Below, one piece after another: positions 36,201 through 51,208 of a stretch of DNA of 64,000 nt; position 1 is the first letter of the stretch, and each line of letters starts with the position of its first letter. A program made the translations under genes and the position numbers. The DNA is from Osedax fenrisi (lineage: Eukaryota; Annelida; Polychaeta; Sabellida; Siboglinidae). The notes under the pieces were generated by a model that had not been told where the DNA came from, searched no databases, and saw only the letters and a program-made list of their open reading frames with translations. Location: the NCBI GenBank assembly GCA_964019155.1, contig OZ025240.1, positions 46,558,354 to 46,622,353 on the forward strand, read 5' to 3'.

Positions 36201-37822
36201 TATATTTACAAGGATAAACAGGGGGGTCGGTAATCGGATACCTCTTCCTGATACCGACCCCCTTCCCCTATTACCGACCCCCTAAAATAATCGTGGTATA
36301 AATAATTGTAGTATTATAATATCCAATAAAAAGAGTAGATATACATAAATATAATTAATTATAATATACACGCAATTTATTTTTTATTGAATTTATGTTT
36401 TAATAGTAATATTAAATTTAAATTTAAACTTTATAGTAATTATATTAAAATAGTGTATATTATTATTTAATGTTTATTTATCAATCAGTATGTTTATAAT
36501 CAACTGGAATCAAGAATCCTAAATCTATATAAATGATACACAAATAACTTACGACATATGTTAAGAAATAAAGTTTAAAGTAAAATACGGATCTATTTTG
36601 ATTGGATACAATAAATCACATGGGGTCGGTATTAGGGTAATTTAGGGGGGTCGGTAATAGGAAAATCATATGGGTTGCTATTATTAAGATATATTGGTTA
36701 ATAGTTATTCAAATTAAATTATTGTTATAAAAGTTATAAACATGTTATTGATCTACAATATTATGTGCAGTATTAAGTTTTCTTTTAATTAATAAAGTAT
36801 TTACAATAATTAAAAAAAAGTTATTATTCAAATATTTTAAAAGTAAAAACAGAATATTTCATTTTATCAAATACAAATTGTAGGATTGACTATTATTTGA
36901 AAAAAATACTTATTCATATTTATCATTACATTAATAAAATTTCATGTATATATAATTTTTGATATATCTTATAGTTATTGAGATACGAGAGGGGGTCGGT
37001 AATCGATGACTTTCCCCTGTTATATTTGGTAATAATTAAATCTTAATAATTAACACCTAAATTAACATTATTAATAATAATTATTATATTAGGTGTTCTA
37101 AAACATCATGTATACTCATAAATATAACAAATTTAGGAATAATATTTACATGATACATAAATGATTATAATACTTATTTTCAATATAATATTTATGTTCA
37201 TTTTTTCAAAAAATTAAAATTATGAAGTTAGTGCTTCCCCTTAATGAATTGAAATTAATACTCGTTTTGTAGATATAACATATATTAAGTTAATTATACT
37301 TATATCATTTTTATTTTTAATTAATTAATTTATTATTTATAAAATATTGTATTGGAATGATTTTCAGGCGGTCCTTAAATTATATTTCCATTTATAAATG
37401 ATATTTTTATAACATCATTACAAATAAACATTAATTATTATAAATATAAATATTTCGTTAAACATGTTAATTCATCTTTAAATAATATAGTATAATAATT
37501 AAAATCATGCTTCTATCATAATATTCACTTTGAAAAAATATACTTTAAATTGATTTTATTTTTAAATAATATATATTTTATAAATAATAAATGAAGTTGT
37601 AAATAATGTTATATAATTATTATATATATTATCATATATGTGAACAAATATAATATACATGTATATATATATAGATATATTAGTTATCATTATAATACGC
37701 TATTAATATTTTATAAAATTATCATGGGGGTCCATAATTGTTTGTCCATAAAGACGTATAAGTCCAAGGTATTATTAGGTAATACATATATTATTGAAAT
37801 ATTAAAATTCATTTAATATCAT

Positions 37823-37856
<34 letters not shown>

Positions 37857-40735
37857 TACATGCATATAAGTATTGAATTATTAATAAGTGCATCATATAT
37901 AGCATGACCGATATACATATATAGAACATACATATACATAGGATGCGCACACACACATACAGTACATGTATACACCAATACACCACGCGCACGTATGAAC
38001 ACGCACACACGCACACCCACACACGCACACACGCACACACCCATACATGCATACGAACGTTAACACTATCCCCAGGGACGTGGCTGCATTCCACACTTGT
38101 CTATAGATATGTTCTATCGAATATCGATAGAGAGCGCCTGTTCCCGTCGGCAAAATAACATAGCACGCAATTCTATTAGTAATTAAAAGTAATTATCATT
38201 CTATCACCCCCTATAATTATCATTACCATATATGGGGGTACCCACGTAATCTCCTAGATATATCTCTATCAACATCCCCACCTCTCACTATAACTCCACT
38301 TATAAACTTATCTATCATACCCTAGAATCCACATTAGATTACCCCATAAAATCTACCTGTTTAATCTTCCAATCACCTCATAATAAATCACTATTCAATA
38401 TCCTCACCACTCCCTAAAGGCAGAATATATAATCCATCTTATCATCCTTCCAAGCACCCCACCGATGATCCACATCATTAGCCTCCTCTTACTCCCCATG
38501 TAATATTGCATATCTTACACACCACACATCCATAATCTCATTCATATCATCATACGTATGCATGGTACGCATGAAGGGTACCCCAGACTCCTCATTATTA
38601 TATTCCCTTTCACCCTTACTAATCGTAGTGTTATCAGTCTCCATATTCATATCCCTTATAAAATCCCTTTTATCCTCCCTCCCACACCCTCCTACTATCT
38701 CTACCATAATTATTTCCTACAACCCTTATTATCCTCCCTCCCACACCCTCCCACTATCTCCTCTATATCTACCACCCTCCTTACCTATAACCCCTCTTAT
38801 CCTCCCTCCAACACCCTCCCATCATCTCCCTCTATCTCTACCATACTTCTTTTCTACAACCCCTTTTATCCTCCCTCCTACTACCTATCACTATCTCTAC
38901 CACCCTTATTTCCTACCATCCATCCCAAACTATCCAGATTCCCTTTATCATTATAATAATAATATTATCTCGCAGTCTCCTTACTTAGTAATAGCATCTC
39001 ATCAAACCATCCTAACATAATATATATCATCTCCATATCAATAAGTTACGACACCTAAGTTAACGACGTATATAATATTCTTAATAATCCCGTGAAATAT
39101 CCGTATTTCCCACCCTATTCCCACCCGTTTCCCTTCTTATAGCTTTGACTTGACCCTTCCTTTCACCTCCAGGAGATGATAGAGATGCGTCCTCAGCGAT
39201 TACGTAAGTACGACCGCGTCCCCCTGGCGGACGAAGAGGTCAGCTTCACAGAGGTCAGCATAGGTGAAGACGACGCGGCTGATCTGACCAGTGTGGTCAT
39301 CAACAATAGCGCCACCGGCGGTCAAGACACGTGGATGCCGCCCGAGATCAATAGTTACGACGACGTCGAGAGGATACTGTTGACCGGATGCGGCGAAGTG
39401 GACGCTAACGGAAGGGAGGCCCCTAGCGGTGAAGGTGAGCTCGAGGACGGAGTGGCCGTAGTACATTCGGACATGAGGGAGTTCGCTGACCGGTACTACA
39501 ACAAACAACACCGCATGAACTCGTCTCGTAAGAAACACGTAAGTGCGGACGTCGGTGCGCTTATTACATCGGTATATGTGCGCTTATTGTGCGCGGAGGT
39601 GTGAGCGTGTGTGTATGTTTGTGTATGTGTGTATGTAAGTATATGTGTGTATGTGTGTGTATGTGGGTGTATGTGGGTGTATGTGGGTGTATGTGAGTGT
39701 ATGAGAATAAGTGAGCGTGTGTTTACTGGTGCGAAAGTAGACGAGTGTAGTTATTTAGTGAGTGTGCGACAACATTAATTTAATAGTGAATGAGTGACGT
39801 CACTGATGCGCTAACCTAACTGGTTATGACGTAACATGTTATAGAAACAACGTCGTGGGAGGTATTGGTTATATTCGATGAATGAATGATGTGATGTCAT
39901 TGGTTATTGATGTAAACTAATGAATACGTTGATGAATGACTAGTGCATGTACATCGTACAGTGTACACACACATCCATGTAGTTAGAGTGTAATTTAATC
40001 TAGTGAGTCATCCTATTAATAAATGAATCATGAATAGATAAGTTCGCACTAGATATATGTATACCTAGAATTGTTAGGAAATTAACGAGTGTTAAACGTT
40101 TGAGTGAAAGTACACTATAGTGTATATATCCCCTCTCTCTCTCTCTCTTTACATTAATAAGAATATACGTCAGTGAGTGATATATTGACTGGACGAGTGG
40201 TTGAGTAATTGAGTGTGTGAGTGAGTGGTGAGTGCACACACCGCTGGCGATACACACCGCTGATGATGACTCATCACCACACATCAACACCACGTGACCT
40301 ATACGATGACGTCATCACACCTCTCTCCTCAGCTGGAGATACCCGTGGATGACCTTCTGCGCTACACTAAGAAGCACCTGAAGAACTCGCTGCTTCATCT
40401 TCTAGTCTCCGATAGCATATCGCTAGCCTGCTCGATGTTCAAGGTTAAACTCTTTACGTAATGTCGAATGTTAGGTAATAATAATAATATTTATTAGAAT
40501 AGCTTTGTTTGTTTTTTGTTAGATTTCTACTTTTTAATATTAATACTCTCTTACAATCTAAAGAGCTTCGAAATAATATAGCTGCATATATTCCGTTGTT
40601 TTCACCAGTTAAATGTAAGTACTCAAGTATAGCTTCAGGTATCGATATCTTTTTAATAATTGGAATATGATACTTATAAAATAAATATTGCGAGTTATGT
40701 ATTACACTTATATAGTTCATATGATATTCCAGTGT

Positions 40736-40823
<88 letters not shown>

Positions 40824-41127
40824 TTATATATATATATATTATACATTAATAATGTATTGAAATGTAGCCGAAATCCTAATAAGATCATTAAAATAAAATA
40901 TCGCGCATAAATAGCTAACGACGAATGACCTTCACCATTCATTACGTAAATGCATGCCATCCGGTACACACAGAACATATGCATGTACATTCACGAGGAG
41001 CTGAAGGAAGGTCAGGTAACCGATTGTCTACAAAGTATACTAAAGCTTTGTTTAGATAACGTAGACCTGCGAGATGAACTGTACTGTCAGCTGATCAGAC
41101 AGGTCAGATATTGTTATACTACTACTA

Positions 41128-41219
<92 letters not shown>

Positions 41220-42191
41220 GATATTACTACTATTATTAGTACATAATCTACCACTACCACCACCGCCACCATCTAAATTAGAATAACTTAAACTTAGAAC
41301 GTTACAATATATTTAACGACAAGTTTTACAATTACAAATAATTATACCGTAAGTAAATATATCCTCATCCTTTACATTTTGAATAATTGTGTAATTAGAG
41401 GTATTTGTAAACAATTAATGCAATAAATAATTTTGACAATATAATACTTATTACTAAATCAGTTATTGGTAAATCAATATATGGAATTCATTAGATGATG
41501 TATTAAGTGTTCGTGTGCTAGTTGTATTATACACATGTAGACTTTATTATACTAATGGTTCTTTCGTGTTCGATAACGTTAGTCATGATTAGAGGTCAAT
41601 GTCATATGTTAACATATCAACTCTAAGGTTGTGGTGAACCGGAAGTAAAAAGGGTGATTAATAGCATATTATATTTAATGAAATTTATACAATATTAGAA
41701 AATTACTAACCCATACTTATATATATATATATATTTAAATAAGCGTGCATACAAATTATAGTTATTATAAAATGACATCTGATTCACACATATTCATAAA
41801 TATATAGATGATTTTTATATTCGAAATATCGATTATAAATTAACAGGCGCACTAACAAACCTGTCTGAAATAGTTCGGCTGAGGCCTAGATCACCGGGGT
41901 TATGCTAATATTACGCGTAAACGAATCACGGCCACTAGTGGCGACACACCTCGGGGAGTTTAGGCGTCATAAGCGCATTACTAGAGGCGGGGGGCGGGGG
42001 GGGAGGCGATACTAGGGGGGAAATACACCCTCTCGCAACCCGTTATTGTCACGTGACTCACTGTTTACCGGCACCACGTGATAACACATTCCGCTGAGTG
42101 TAACGAGTGACACAGGTCACGTGTTATCTCTGAAAGTCACGTGAGGTGAAATAATGTATCTTCCCATGGGTATACGCCGTATATATAATAC

Positions 42192-42232
<41 letters not shown>

Positions 42233-44867
42233 GTAATGTATTGTGTAGATACCATTATGTAGTTATCTATACTCTGCAGATAAATATACACGTATATATC
42301 GTATACGATGTATATTTGCACTTTACACACATACGAACATACATACATACACACATACACACATACATATACATACACGTATATATATATACACACATAC
42401 ACACTAGTGATTCAAATGAAACCGACTTTTGTGCTTTCGAAACATCCGAAGCCTTCTTTATATTGGTTTCGAAACAAATTAAACCGGATAAAGTTGGTTT
42501 CGCAACATAAAATATGGTCGTTATAAAATCAATATTACAATAAAATGATATACAGATAATATGCAACAGTATGATATGATATAACTTGACTGTAGGCTAG
42601 ATGAGCTGGAAGGTGAAAGTAAGATATGATTGAACGTGAATAGTAATTTAAATTTTTCCCCCTTTTCATTATCTCGAGACAATCAAATTATAAAATACAT
42701 TATCTCAATACAATCAAATCCTAAATTTCATTATCTTGAGAGTCTCGAGATAATGAAAGTTTATAATAAATTTTGTAATTCCCGAAAAATTTACTTTTTG
42801 CCATTAAAATGATTAGGTAATATAAAATTTAAAATGATTACATTTAAAATGATTAGGTAATGACGAATGCGGTATATTGTCAACAGAACAAAGGGATCAC
42901 GATATATAATAATACCACACACACACATAGTAAATAAGTATATATTATTAACTCGACGATAATAACATTAAGTTTAATATATTTATTTAAATATTGTATT
43001 ATTAATATATACGATACAGTATGTACTATTTTACATACATGTATGTAGTATACTACTGCTGAACAAGACATTGGATATAAACAATTTAATGAAGTTCCTG
43101 GAATATCAAACGAAGTAAAAGAGCTTTGTGCTAGACGTAGAAAAGCCAAATCGCTTCTATTAATAATCCAAATAACGTTGAGCACATAACTAATCACAGA
43201 ACATTAAACAAGAGAGTAAAACTAACTGTCAAAAAATAAAAGAGTGATAATCTAGAAAAATATGAGAAATGAAAGAAAACTTCAAAAATAATAATAGCCA
43301 CTAATTATTTAAACAAGTCAGATAATTAGAATGAAAGAGGTACAAACCCGTATTTTCTATGAAAAACTCTCAAGGTCTGCTAATGATGAAGAAAAATGAA
43401 ATTTTAAATATCTGGAAATCACACTTTGAGAAACACCTCAACACACAGTTTCCACACGAGGAAGATGCTCTGTGAAAGTTTGAGTCAGAGGCAGAAATGT
43501 AACAGAGCATATTCCGCTAATAACCGAACAAGAAGTGTAAAATTCCATCAAAAGGTTATCTAACATAAAGGCGAAAGGACTTGATGGAATAACATCCGAA
43601 GTAATTAAAGCAGGGGGTGATATGATGTTCACAATACTGACAATCTTGTTCAATAAAATAATCAAGACGGAGAAATCACCAGAAGACTGTTAAAAAATGA
43701 TTATAACTCCAATTCATAAGAAAGGCGATACAATCCTGATGTACAGATACTCACATATAATTGAAGAATCAATGAGTGACTCGCAATTCGGCTTCAAGCC
43801 AGTCAGATGAACAATAGATGCAATATTCATCATAAGGCATATAATAGAGAAGGCAAGATAACATCAAGTTCCGCTACATATCCACTTTATTGACTTTATA
43901 AAAGCCTTATAAGGCTGCATTTGTTACAATTTGGAGAGAGGCACTTTGGAAAATAATGATCCAGAAATGATAGACATCCCTTCTGAAATATATTGTGATA
44001 ATAAAAAACCTGTATAACGATACAAACTGTGCAATAATTGCTGGTGGGCAATAACAGATTGGTTCCCTATTAACATGTGCATGATACAAGGGTTCACCAT
44101 GTCGCCGAGCCTACGCAATTTGTTCCTAGAACATGTAATGAAGGGCCTCATATGCTTAGATAGAAATCTCCGACTGGATGATGACATGTCAGGTATTGAT
44201 ATCAGGTACTCAGATGACACAACTTTAGTATCGGCTGTTTTTGAAAAATTTCAAATAGCAATTTCAGATCTAATAAACGCTTGTCATAAATCTAAGCTAA
44301 ATATCAATACACTTAAATGTGCAGTTCTGAAAACTGAAAAAAAAGGATATCAAAATCGGCAATAATATTGTCCCAAATATTTCACAAATCCAAGACCAAT
44401 AGGACGTATATTAAAGAGATGGTCGGATGAAAGCAGAGAGAATATTGGCGTTCTACTTATGACCTTGGAAAAAGGGCAGCAGACAGAGAGGCTTACAAAT
44501 AACAAGTGTACATGTGTTCTGTAAAGGGGACGTCAAGTCCTACGCAACTAAGTCAGTAAGTGACCTACTATTCGTACTAGAATATGTACTAGAATCATAC
44601 TATATATATAGTATGCACCTAATGAGAGATTTTTCCCCTATACAGAAATATAATATTAATATGATTCATGGACCATGACTCATGGTTCATTATTATGATT
44701 AGTATAACCTCTGAATCCCAAAAGGCATTAATCGCACATTAGTTTTATAATGGTGTGGTATTATTAATATTACTTTCATTTAGCTTAACGCAAATGTATT
44801 ATATTTAAGGAATATTAACTATAGTTTTAAACTTTCACTAATATAATAATACCGCACCAACTCACAT

Positions 44868-44923
<56 letters not shown>

Positions 44924-45053
44924 AAATACAATTATAAATATTTAAACCTATATAAATATAGCATACAAATATCTATATGTTGCATAATCTTATACTCCGG
45001 AGGGCAATGATGTCATACAACTGCCTACCTGTATAATATACACATAATATATA

Positions 45054-45093
<40 letters not shown>

Positions 45094-47777
45094 CATATAT
45101 AAACATATACATTATAGGTATACTGTATGTGTGTAATCTAACATTAATTTAAACACAAAACTATGTAAAACAAAACAAATTATTTATATATATATATGAT
45201 GTATATATATTATTGTTATTAAGGCGTGGATAGGAGAATGGGTGAAATAAAAATATACTTGTACATATAAACATGAAACAAGAATACGTACACCAATATA
45301 TAGCTTGCTTGTTTATTACACAACACACATACACACATATATATATATATAAACTGATTATAATGCGTTATCTATATTTTGTTATCTACATATATCTATA
45401 TTATATCGGCGTTATGCATACATTGTTTGTCTATAACGGGTTGACCTCTATTAACTGCGTTGACCTCTATCTCAGACCAGTGGATGTCCAGCTGTGACGA
45501 TAAATCATCGAGTGTGGCATATCTTCTGCCTGTGCTCCGTTTCCTTTAATCCCAGTCATACGCTGAATAAGGTTTCCGTTATACCAGTATACACACGCGC
45601 GCATTCGTTGTATATCAATATAGCAATATACGAACAACAATCGATACACTCGTATACGTATACGATATCACATTATTTAATATTATATATTTAATTTCTA
45701 TTAAGGTAAAATATTAAATATTAAATTTATAAATATATTTATAATAAATATTCTGGTATATACATACCCTTAACATTACGCGTAATGCGCGCATGTTATA
45801 GATGAGTACATTAGTTATATATAGTTTATGTTGTCGTGGACACATTTTTTAATCATATAAATATACTTTTTTATTTGTTTATAATATAATAAATATATAT
45901 AACGATATTATTTATTTTTAACTATTAAAAGATCATCAAATAATACATACCTATAGGTAACTATATATAGTATACTATAGTATACGTGTATCGTATAACG
46001 CGTAGGGCGATACGCTTTGCTATCGTTGTTATCCAATAGATAGATATATAATATGTGGATGAATACACACAACCCACTACTCCCTAACACTTAAACACTC
46101 CCGCACACCGCACGCATACACACCTGCACACACACACAGTACCTATTGTCCTACTTGAGATCAAAGCAGAGCTCGTCGATCCCCGTAAGTTACATATCGC
46201 AATGTGCCACCTATTGTCTTCATCACCTGAAACAACTGAACGGCTGTTCGAGACATAAATTTCCTTCAACGGCTGAGATAGAGGTGTGTGCGAGAATAAC
46301 TATCTATCTGAGAGGAGGGCGTACGACATATGTTGACTCTATTTCCTTTATATATATACCTTTCTTTATTTTCAATCAAATTCATATTTTGAATATATTT
46401 TAAATATTTAAATATTTGAATATAAAACACGTACGGCGTACAAATATGAATTTTATTGTAAATAAAGAAAGGTATATATATAAAGGAAATATAATATAAG
46501 GGAAATAGAGATAACACAAATTAGTCTAATTATGAATAGATTATAAGTATACTTATAGGTTATCATGTAGCTAAGTGAATACATTTGATATATTATAAAT
46601 TTTACAAGGGTTAGAAATAGAAATATTTGACAAGTCATAATTCAGTAGGATAAGAAAGTTGAAGAGAAATACATCGACAACATACAGAGATGAGATATAT
46701 CGATAAGGAATCTGAACTCAACTATATTCCATACTATCATCAGATTTATCTTCGTTACTTTAAACATGTTAAACAAGTTAAACCGATATTCCTTTTGGTT
46801 TCTTTATTTATAAGTTTATTTTTATCTACTAATATTTCTAATAAATAATGAATATAGTTTTAAATGTACAGATATTCTCAGAAAGAAACCATTGTAATTA
46901 TATCCATTTTTTTGTGGAACATATTTTGTAAAATTGTAATGCTACAGACTAGTTTGATCTTACAACGCATTCCTTACTGTACCTAACATAACATCGAGGC
47001 AAAGGTAATACGTATACCACCCACGTAGGCCGTCATCTGCCTGAAACCTATGATGACTCATATTCACTTCCTGGACGATTCTTGGAAATCTATGAAAGTG
47101 GAGCCCACTGAAAGAGTTGAAGACGTGCTGCTCAGAGTTCAGAGGATGGTTCCGCTGAAATCTCTCGACGGCTGGGCGATATACGAGGTCAGTACTGCTC
47201 TCTAATATAGTGATATAGGCTTAAAACAGGCTTATATAGGCTTAAATAAACCTACAGGGTAGCTGCAAACGTGTTCTATATATAATACTTTAGTTATAAT
47301 ATATTACATTTTAATTTTATTGTATTTATAAATTTAACTATATAAAATACAATCTTAAAATTAAACAAGGAATATTCTATGAATTAAGATATAGTATAAT
47401 TCTAGTTAACACTAGTTGTATATACATTTATATTGGTATTTAGCGACGCTGTACGATTTGCCATCACTACCTAGTCGTTATTATTACAATGCGTATTACA
47501 TCATCTGTATTACATCATCTGTATTACATCACTTGTACTATAGTACCTACAGGTAAACGTAACAGTAGTATCGCTATGTACCTCTATATTCACAAACATA
47601 ATAACCCATATCTATAACACATTGATTACAATGATGTGAGTCGGATACAACTAAAGTTTAATACCGCACAGTTTAAACAACATCATTAATTCACACGAAT
47701 TCTCACGTGTATTCGGTAATCAATTATGTGTATATTATAAAACTTTAAGAATGAATCTAATGTTAATTTACATTTTA

Positions 47778-47847
<70 letters not shown>

Positions 47848-49303
47848 CACTATATTGTATATCTCAACGTATTGTTTTAAATCAACTTATCGTTTACATC
47901 ACTTTACTTACATAGTGTCGGATCAGCGAGTAACTAGTAGTTATTATAGTACTACTACAGTAGTTACTAACGAGTAGTTAATAACTACTAGCGTATTTAA
48001 TGATTACAAGTGTATGGCTCAAATTCCCAATTTACATGTACTATACGTGTAGCACCACGCCATAAAATTGACCGCTAGTTGCATGCTCCATTGTAGTGGT
48101 CATTCTTAACGTTACTCTACGAACCGTGTTAACCCGGTGTTCCGTTGACCCATACGTTTAGAATACCAGCTCGGAACTTGCGATGTCATAGCGTGGACAT
48201 AACTATAGGAATAAGTAAATAGAATTACCGATCATTGATCTAACTTTTTCTAGATAACAATTATTAAAATACACGTTGACCTGTCAAAAGTGAACCATAA
48301 CATAACATTTGTATTGGAAATCCGATTAGAACTTATAAATATATTCATATTTGTGAGAAGTAGACGACTTTACGATACAGTCTTGCGCAACGCTGTCCCC
48401 TCACTGTTACATAACACACATACATTACGTAATCATGATGATTATGTAACACCACAGAGTAGACCCGGATACGAGAGACATCTGGAGACGTGCGAATTCA
48501 TAGCCGACATATTCTCCGACTGGGAAAGGTAGTATCGTCAACCAATAGCCTACCCACTCGCCCACCCACTATCCCACCCACTCGCCACCTCGCTATCTCA
48601 CCTGCTCCCCCCGTTATGTTACACGTCATGACGTAACATTAGTCAGTACCACCCCCTAGTGAAACATAGAGAATGGCATGTATTGCAATAGCTGTCTAGT
48701 AACCCATTGTCTCCTCACTCGCACACACAACAAGTGATATAACAATACCTGTACATCTTATATAGCATATATAATCTCAGAGTTATGTTATATAACAGTC
48801 ACATAACTAGTTCCTTTACCTATGTCAACATAAATCTACTACATACATGTAATCGATATTACGAGTAATTCGTCGCGTTACTTTGCGTTACTTTTATAAT
48901 AGTAGGTTTCGAAAGCGTTACATTAATAGGCTGATTATGCTAATTCATCATATTTCTGTTAATCATATGTTTATCAATAATAAATGTAGAAAATATATAA
49001 GTGAATTCAATAATATTATGTAAACAAATAATAAATAATTATATTAGATAGCTAGTTTATCAAGTATACCCATTATGCATTACCTATTACGAAATAACTA
49101 ATTATGATACTTGACTCCACCTTCTCATAATGTCATGGATTACTGATGGATTGTTAAAGGACATTAAAAGATTAGCACACAATGAAAGTGTTGAGATTGA
49201 TCATACTTAAATTAATTAAATATGTAAAATGAATCAGCCATACTGTATCTACCATGTTATCATTATTTAAGGATACTAGAATATTCATATATTTATATAT
49301 ATA

Positions 49304-49343
<40 letters not shown>

Positions 49344-51157
49344 TATATGCGTATACGCATTGGTATAAATATTTTTCATTTTAAAACTTAAAAACATACG
49401 TATTGCTATAGACTATTATAATAAATAAACGTTTATATTACATTGATTATGTATAATGTAATACATATGTTTGACATGTTACATACATATGTATACTATA
49501 ATACATACATATGCCTAGTATGACTATAAATTGACTAGTGTCAGAATTCAGTTGAAAATGGGTGCAAATTATATATATAGTTTATATAATAGCATATACA
49601 TTTACATTTAGTATGTGTAAACATGAGTGTTATGTAACACTTTCATAACAATAGCGTAGTCGATGTTAGATAACTTTATTGTATGACGTCACGTTTTGTA
49701 GCGAAATACTGGATCGGAGAACACGTGTACCTTGGTACATCAGGTATACACTGCTTTGTACCTTTCTCTTACCATTACTACTACCCACACTACAACTCAC
49801 ATTACTACCCATACTACTACCCACAATACTACCATTACTACTACCAACACTACTATAGTAGAATATATATTGAATACATAAAATAATGATATCAAAAGTG
49901 TTTATTTGACCTATAAAATATAAAAAATTGGAACATACATTAAATACATAACATAATCATATCCAAAGTCATTATTTGACCCGTAAAATATACACAATTG
50001 GAACATATATTGCATAAATAAAATAATTATATCCAAAGTGTTTATTTTACCTATAATATATACAATATTGGAACGTTGTTATTTATTTTAAGTTGACGGG
50101 CAACGTGTTTGGTTGCTTGGGTACTCATACTACTACCCACACTACTACCCTCACCACTACACATACTACTACCTATACTACTACCCTCACTACTACATAC
50201 ACTACTACCTTAACTATTACCCACATTACTACCCACACTACTACCCACAATACTACCCTCACTACTACCCATACTACTACCCTCACCAATACACGCACTA
50301 CTACCTATACTACTACTACTATTACTACTACCAATACTACTACTACTGCTTCCTATACTACTACTGCCACCTATACTCCAATTACTAATACTACTACTAC
50401 CAAAGCAGACGTCGTTTGCTATAACGTGTACATGTGCTTATCTGTGTGTCAATCGTGTGCTTATCTCTCGTTTCATTCTATTAATAGATTTTAAGATAAC
50501 GGTGTGTTAATAATAATACTTTGGAAATCTTCACACAACGTAATCGCAATCACTTCCACTAAAACGAGTAAACTTTCGATTTATTACGTAACACTCCGCG
50601 TAACCATGGTAACCACGGTAACCACGCCGATACCTCAACCATTACGTAACGTCTACCCACACCCCACACGCGCTCGCCCGAAGATGTAAAACACAAAGAG
50701 CCGCTATACCGTCCGTGTCGATGGGTGCGTCAGTGTTCTCCGAAGACGAACCCGCGGCCTCTTCACCGGAAGTCAACCCTCTATTGGCGCACGGTCGTCT
50801 AGTGTTCTGTAAGCACGTGTTCAAGAAGAGAAACGTAGGTCCCGGTCAACAGTACCTGGATCAGGATCCTAGCGAGTGTCACCTGCTCTACGTGCAAGCT
50901 CTTCATTCCGTGATACAGGTACGCGAAGGGTTATCTTCAATGTGTCTATTATGACGTGTGTCTCATGTGCGCGTGTTCTAGATTGTTCTCTATTACATCT
51001 ATGCAGTTATGTATACACTCTATAGAGTGATATATTTAATGGAATTATTGTAACTAGTAGTTAGTAACTACTAGTTACTAACTACACATATTTCTGTAGA
51101 ATATAATACTGACATAAACATATTTATTCATTTACTGAAAATGATATGGTTTTCGAC

Positions 51158-51208
<51 letters not shown>

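Larger units (their letters stand above)
48530..50690. other. intron 9
   Basis: Holds a CTCF-like motif on the minus strand near 48649-48662 (TCACTAGGGGGTGG), a TA tract near 49309-49340 and two ACTACTACC-type arrays listed separately. A direct repeat of about 60 bp (ATATCCAAAGTGTTTATTT.ACC...TTGGAACAT) occurs three times at about 49888-50075. Confidence 0.5.

Noticed and set aside
37802..38158. Overlapping Cys/Val-rich frames on both strands
   Set aside because: All translate the CACACG microsatellite.
38558..39020. 132- and 152-codon open frames
   Set aside because: Overlapping frames over a pyrimidine-rich intronic repeat; composition explains the lack of stops.
40454..40990. 178-codon minus-strand frame
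   Set aside because: The middle is a translated TA repeat and the rest is antisense to introns and exon 5 of the real gene.
45273..45694. Independent small genes on both strands
   Set aside because: The frame from 45494 is the exon 6 frame running past its donor; the others have no support.
46185..46283. Short intron starting at GTAAGT 46185
   Set aside because: Translation through it gives the expected closing MyTH4 helix (CATYCLHHLKQL), so it was kept as exon; alternative use is listed as a finding.
50093..50494. Thr- and Tyr-rich frames
   Set aside because: Translated ACTACTACC minisatellite in two registers.
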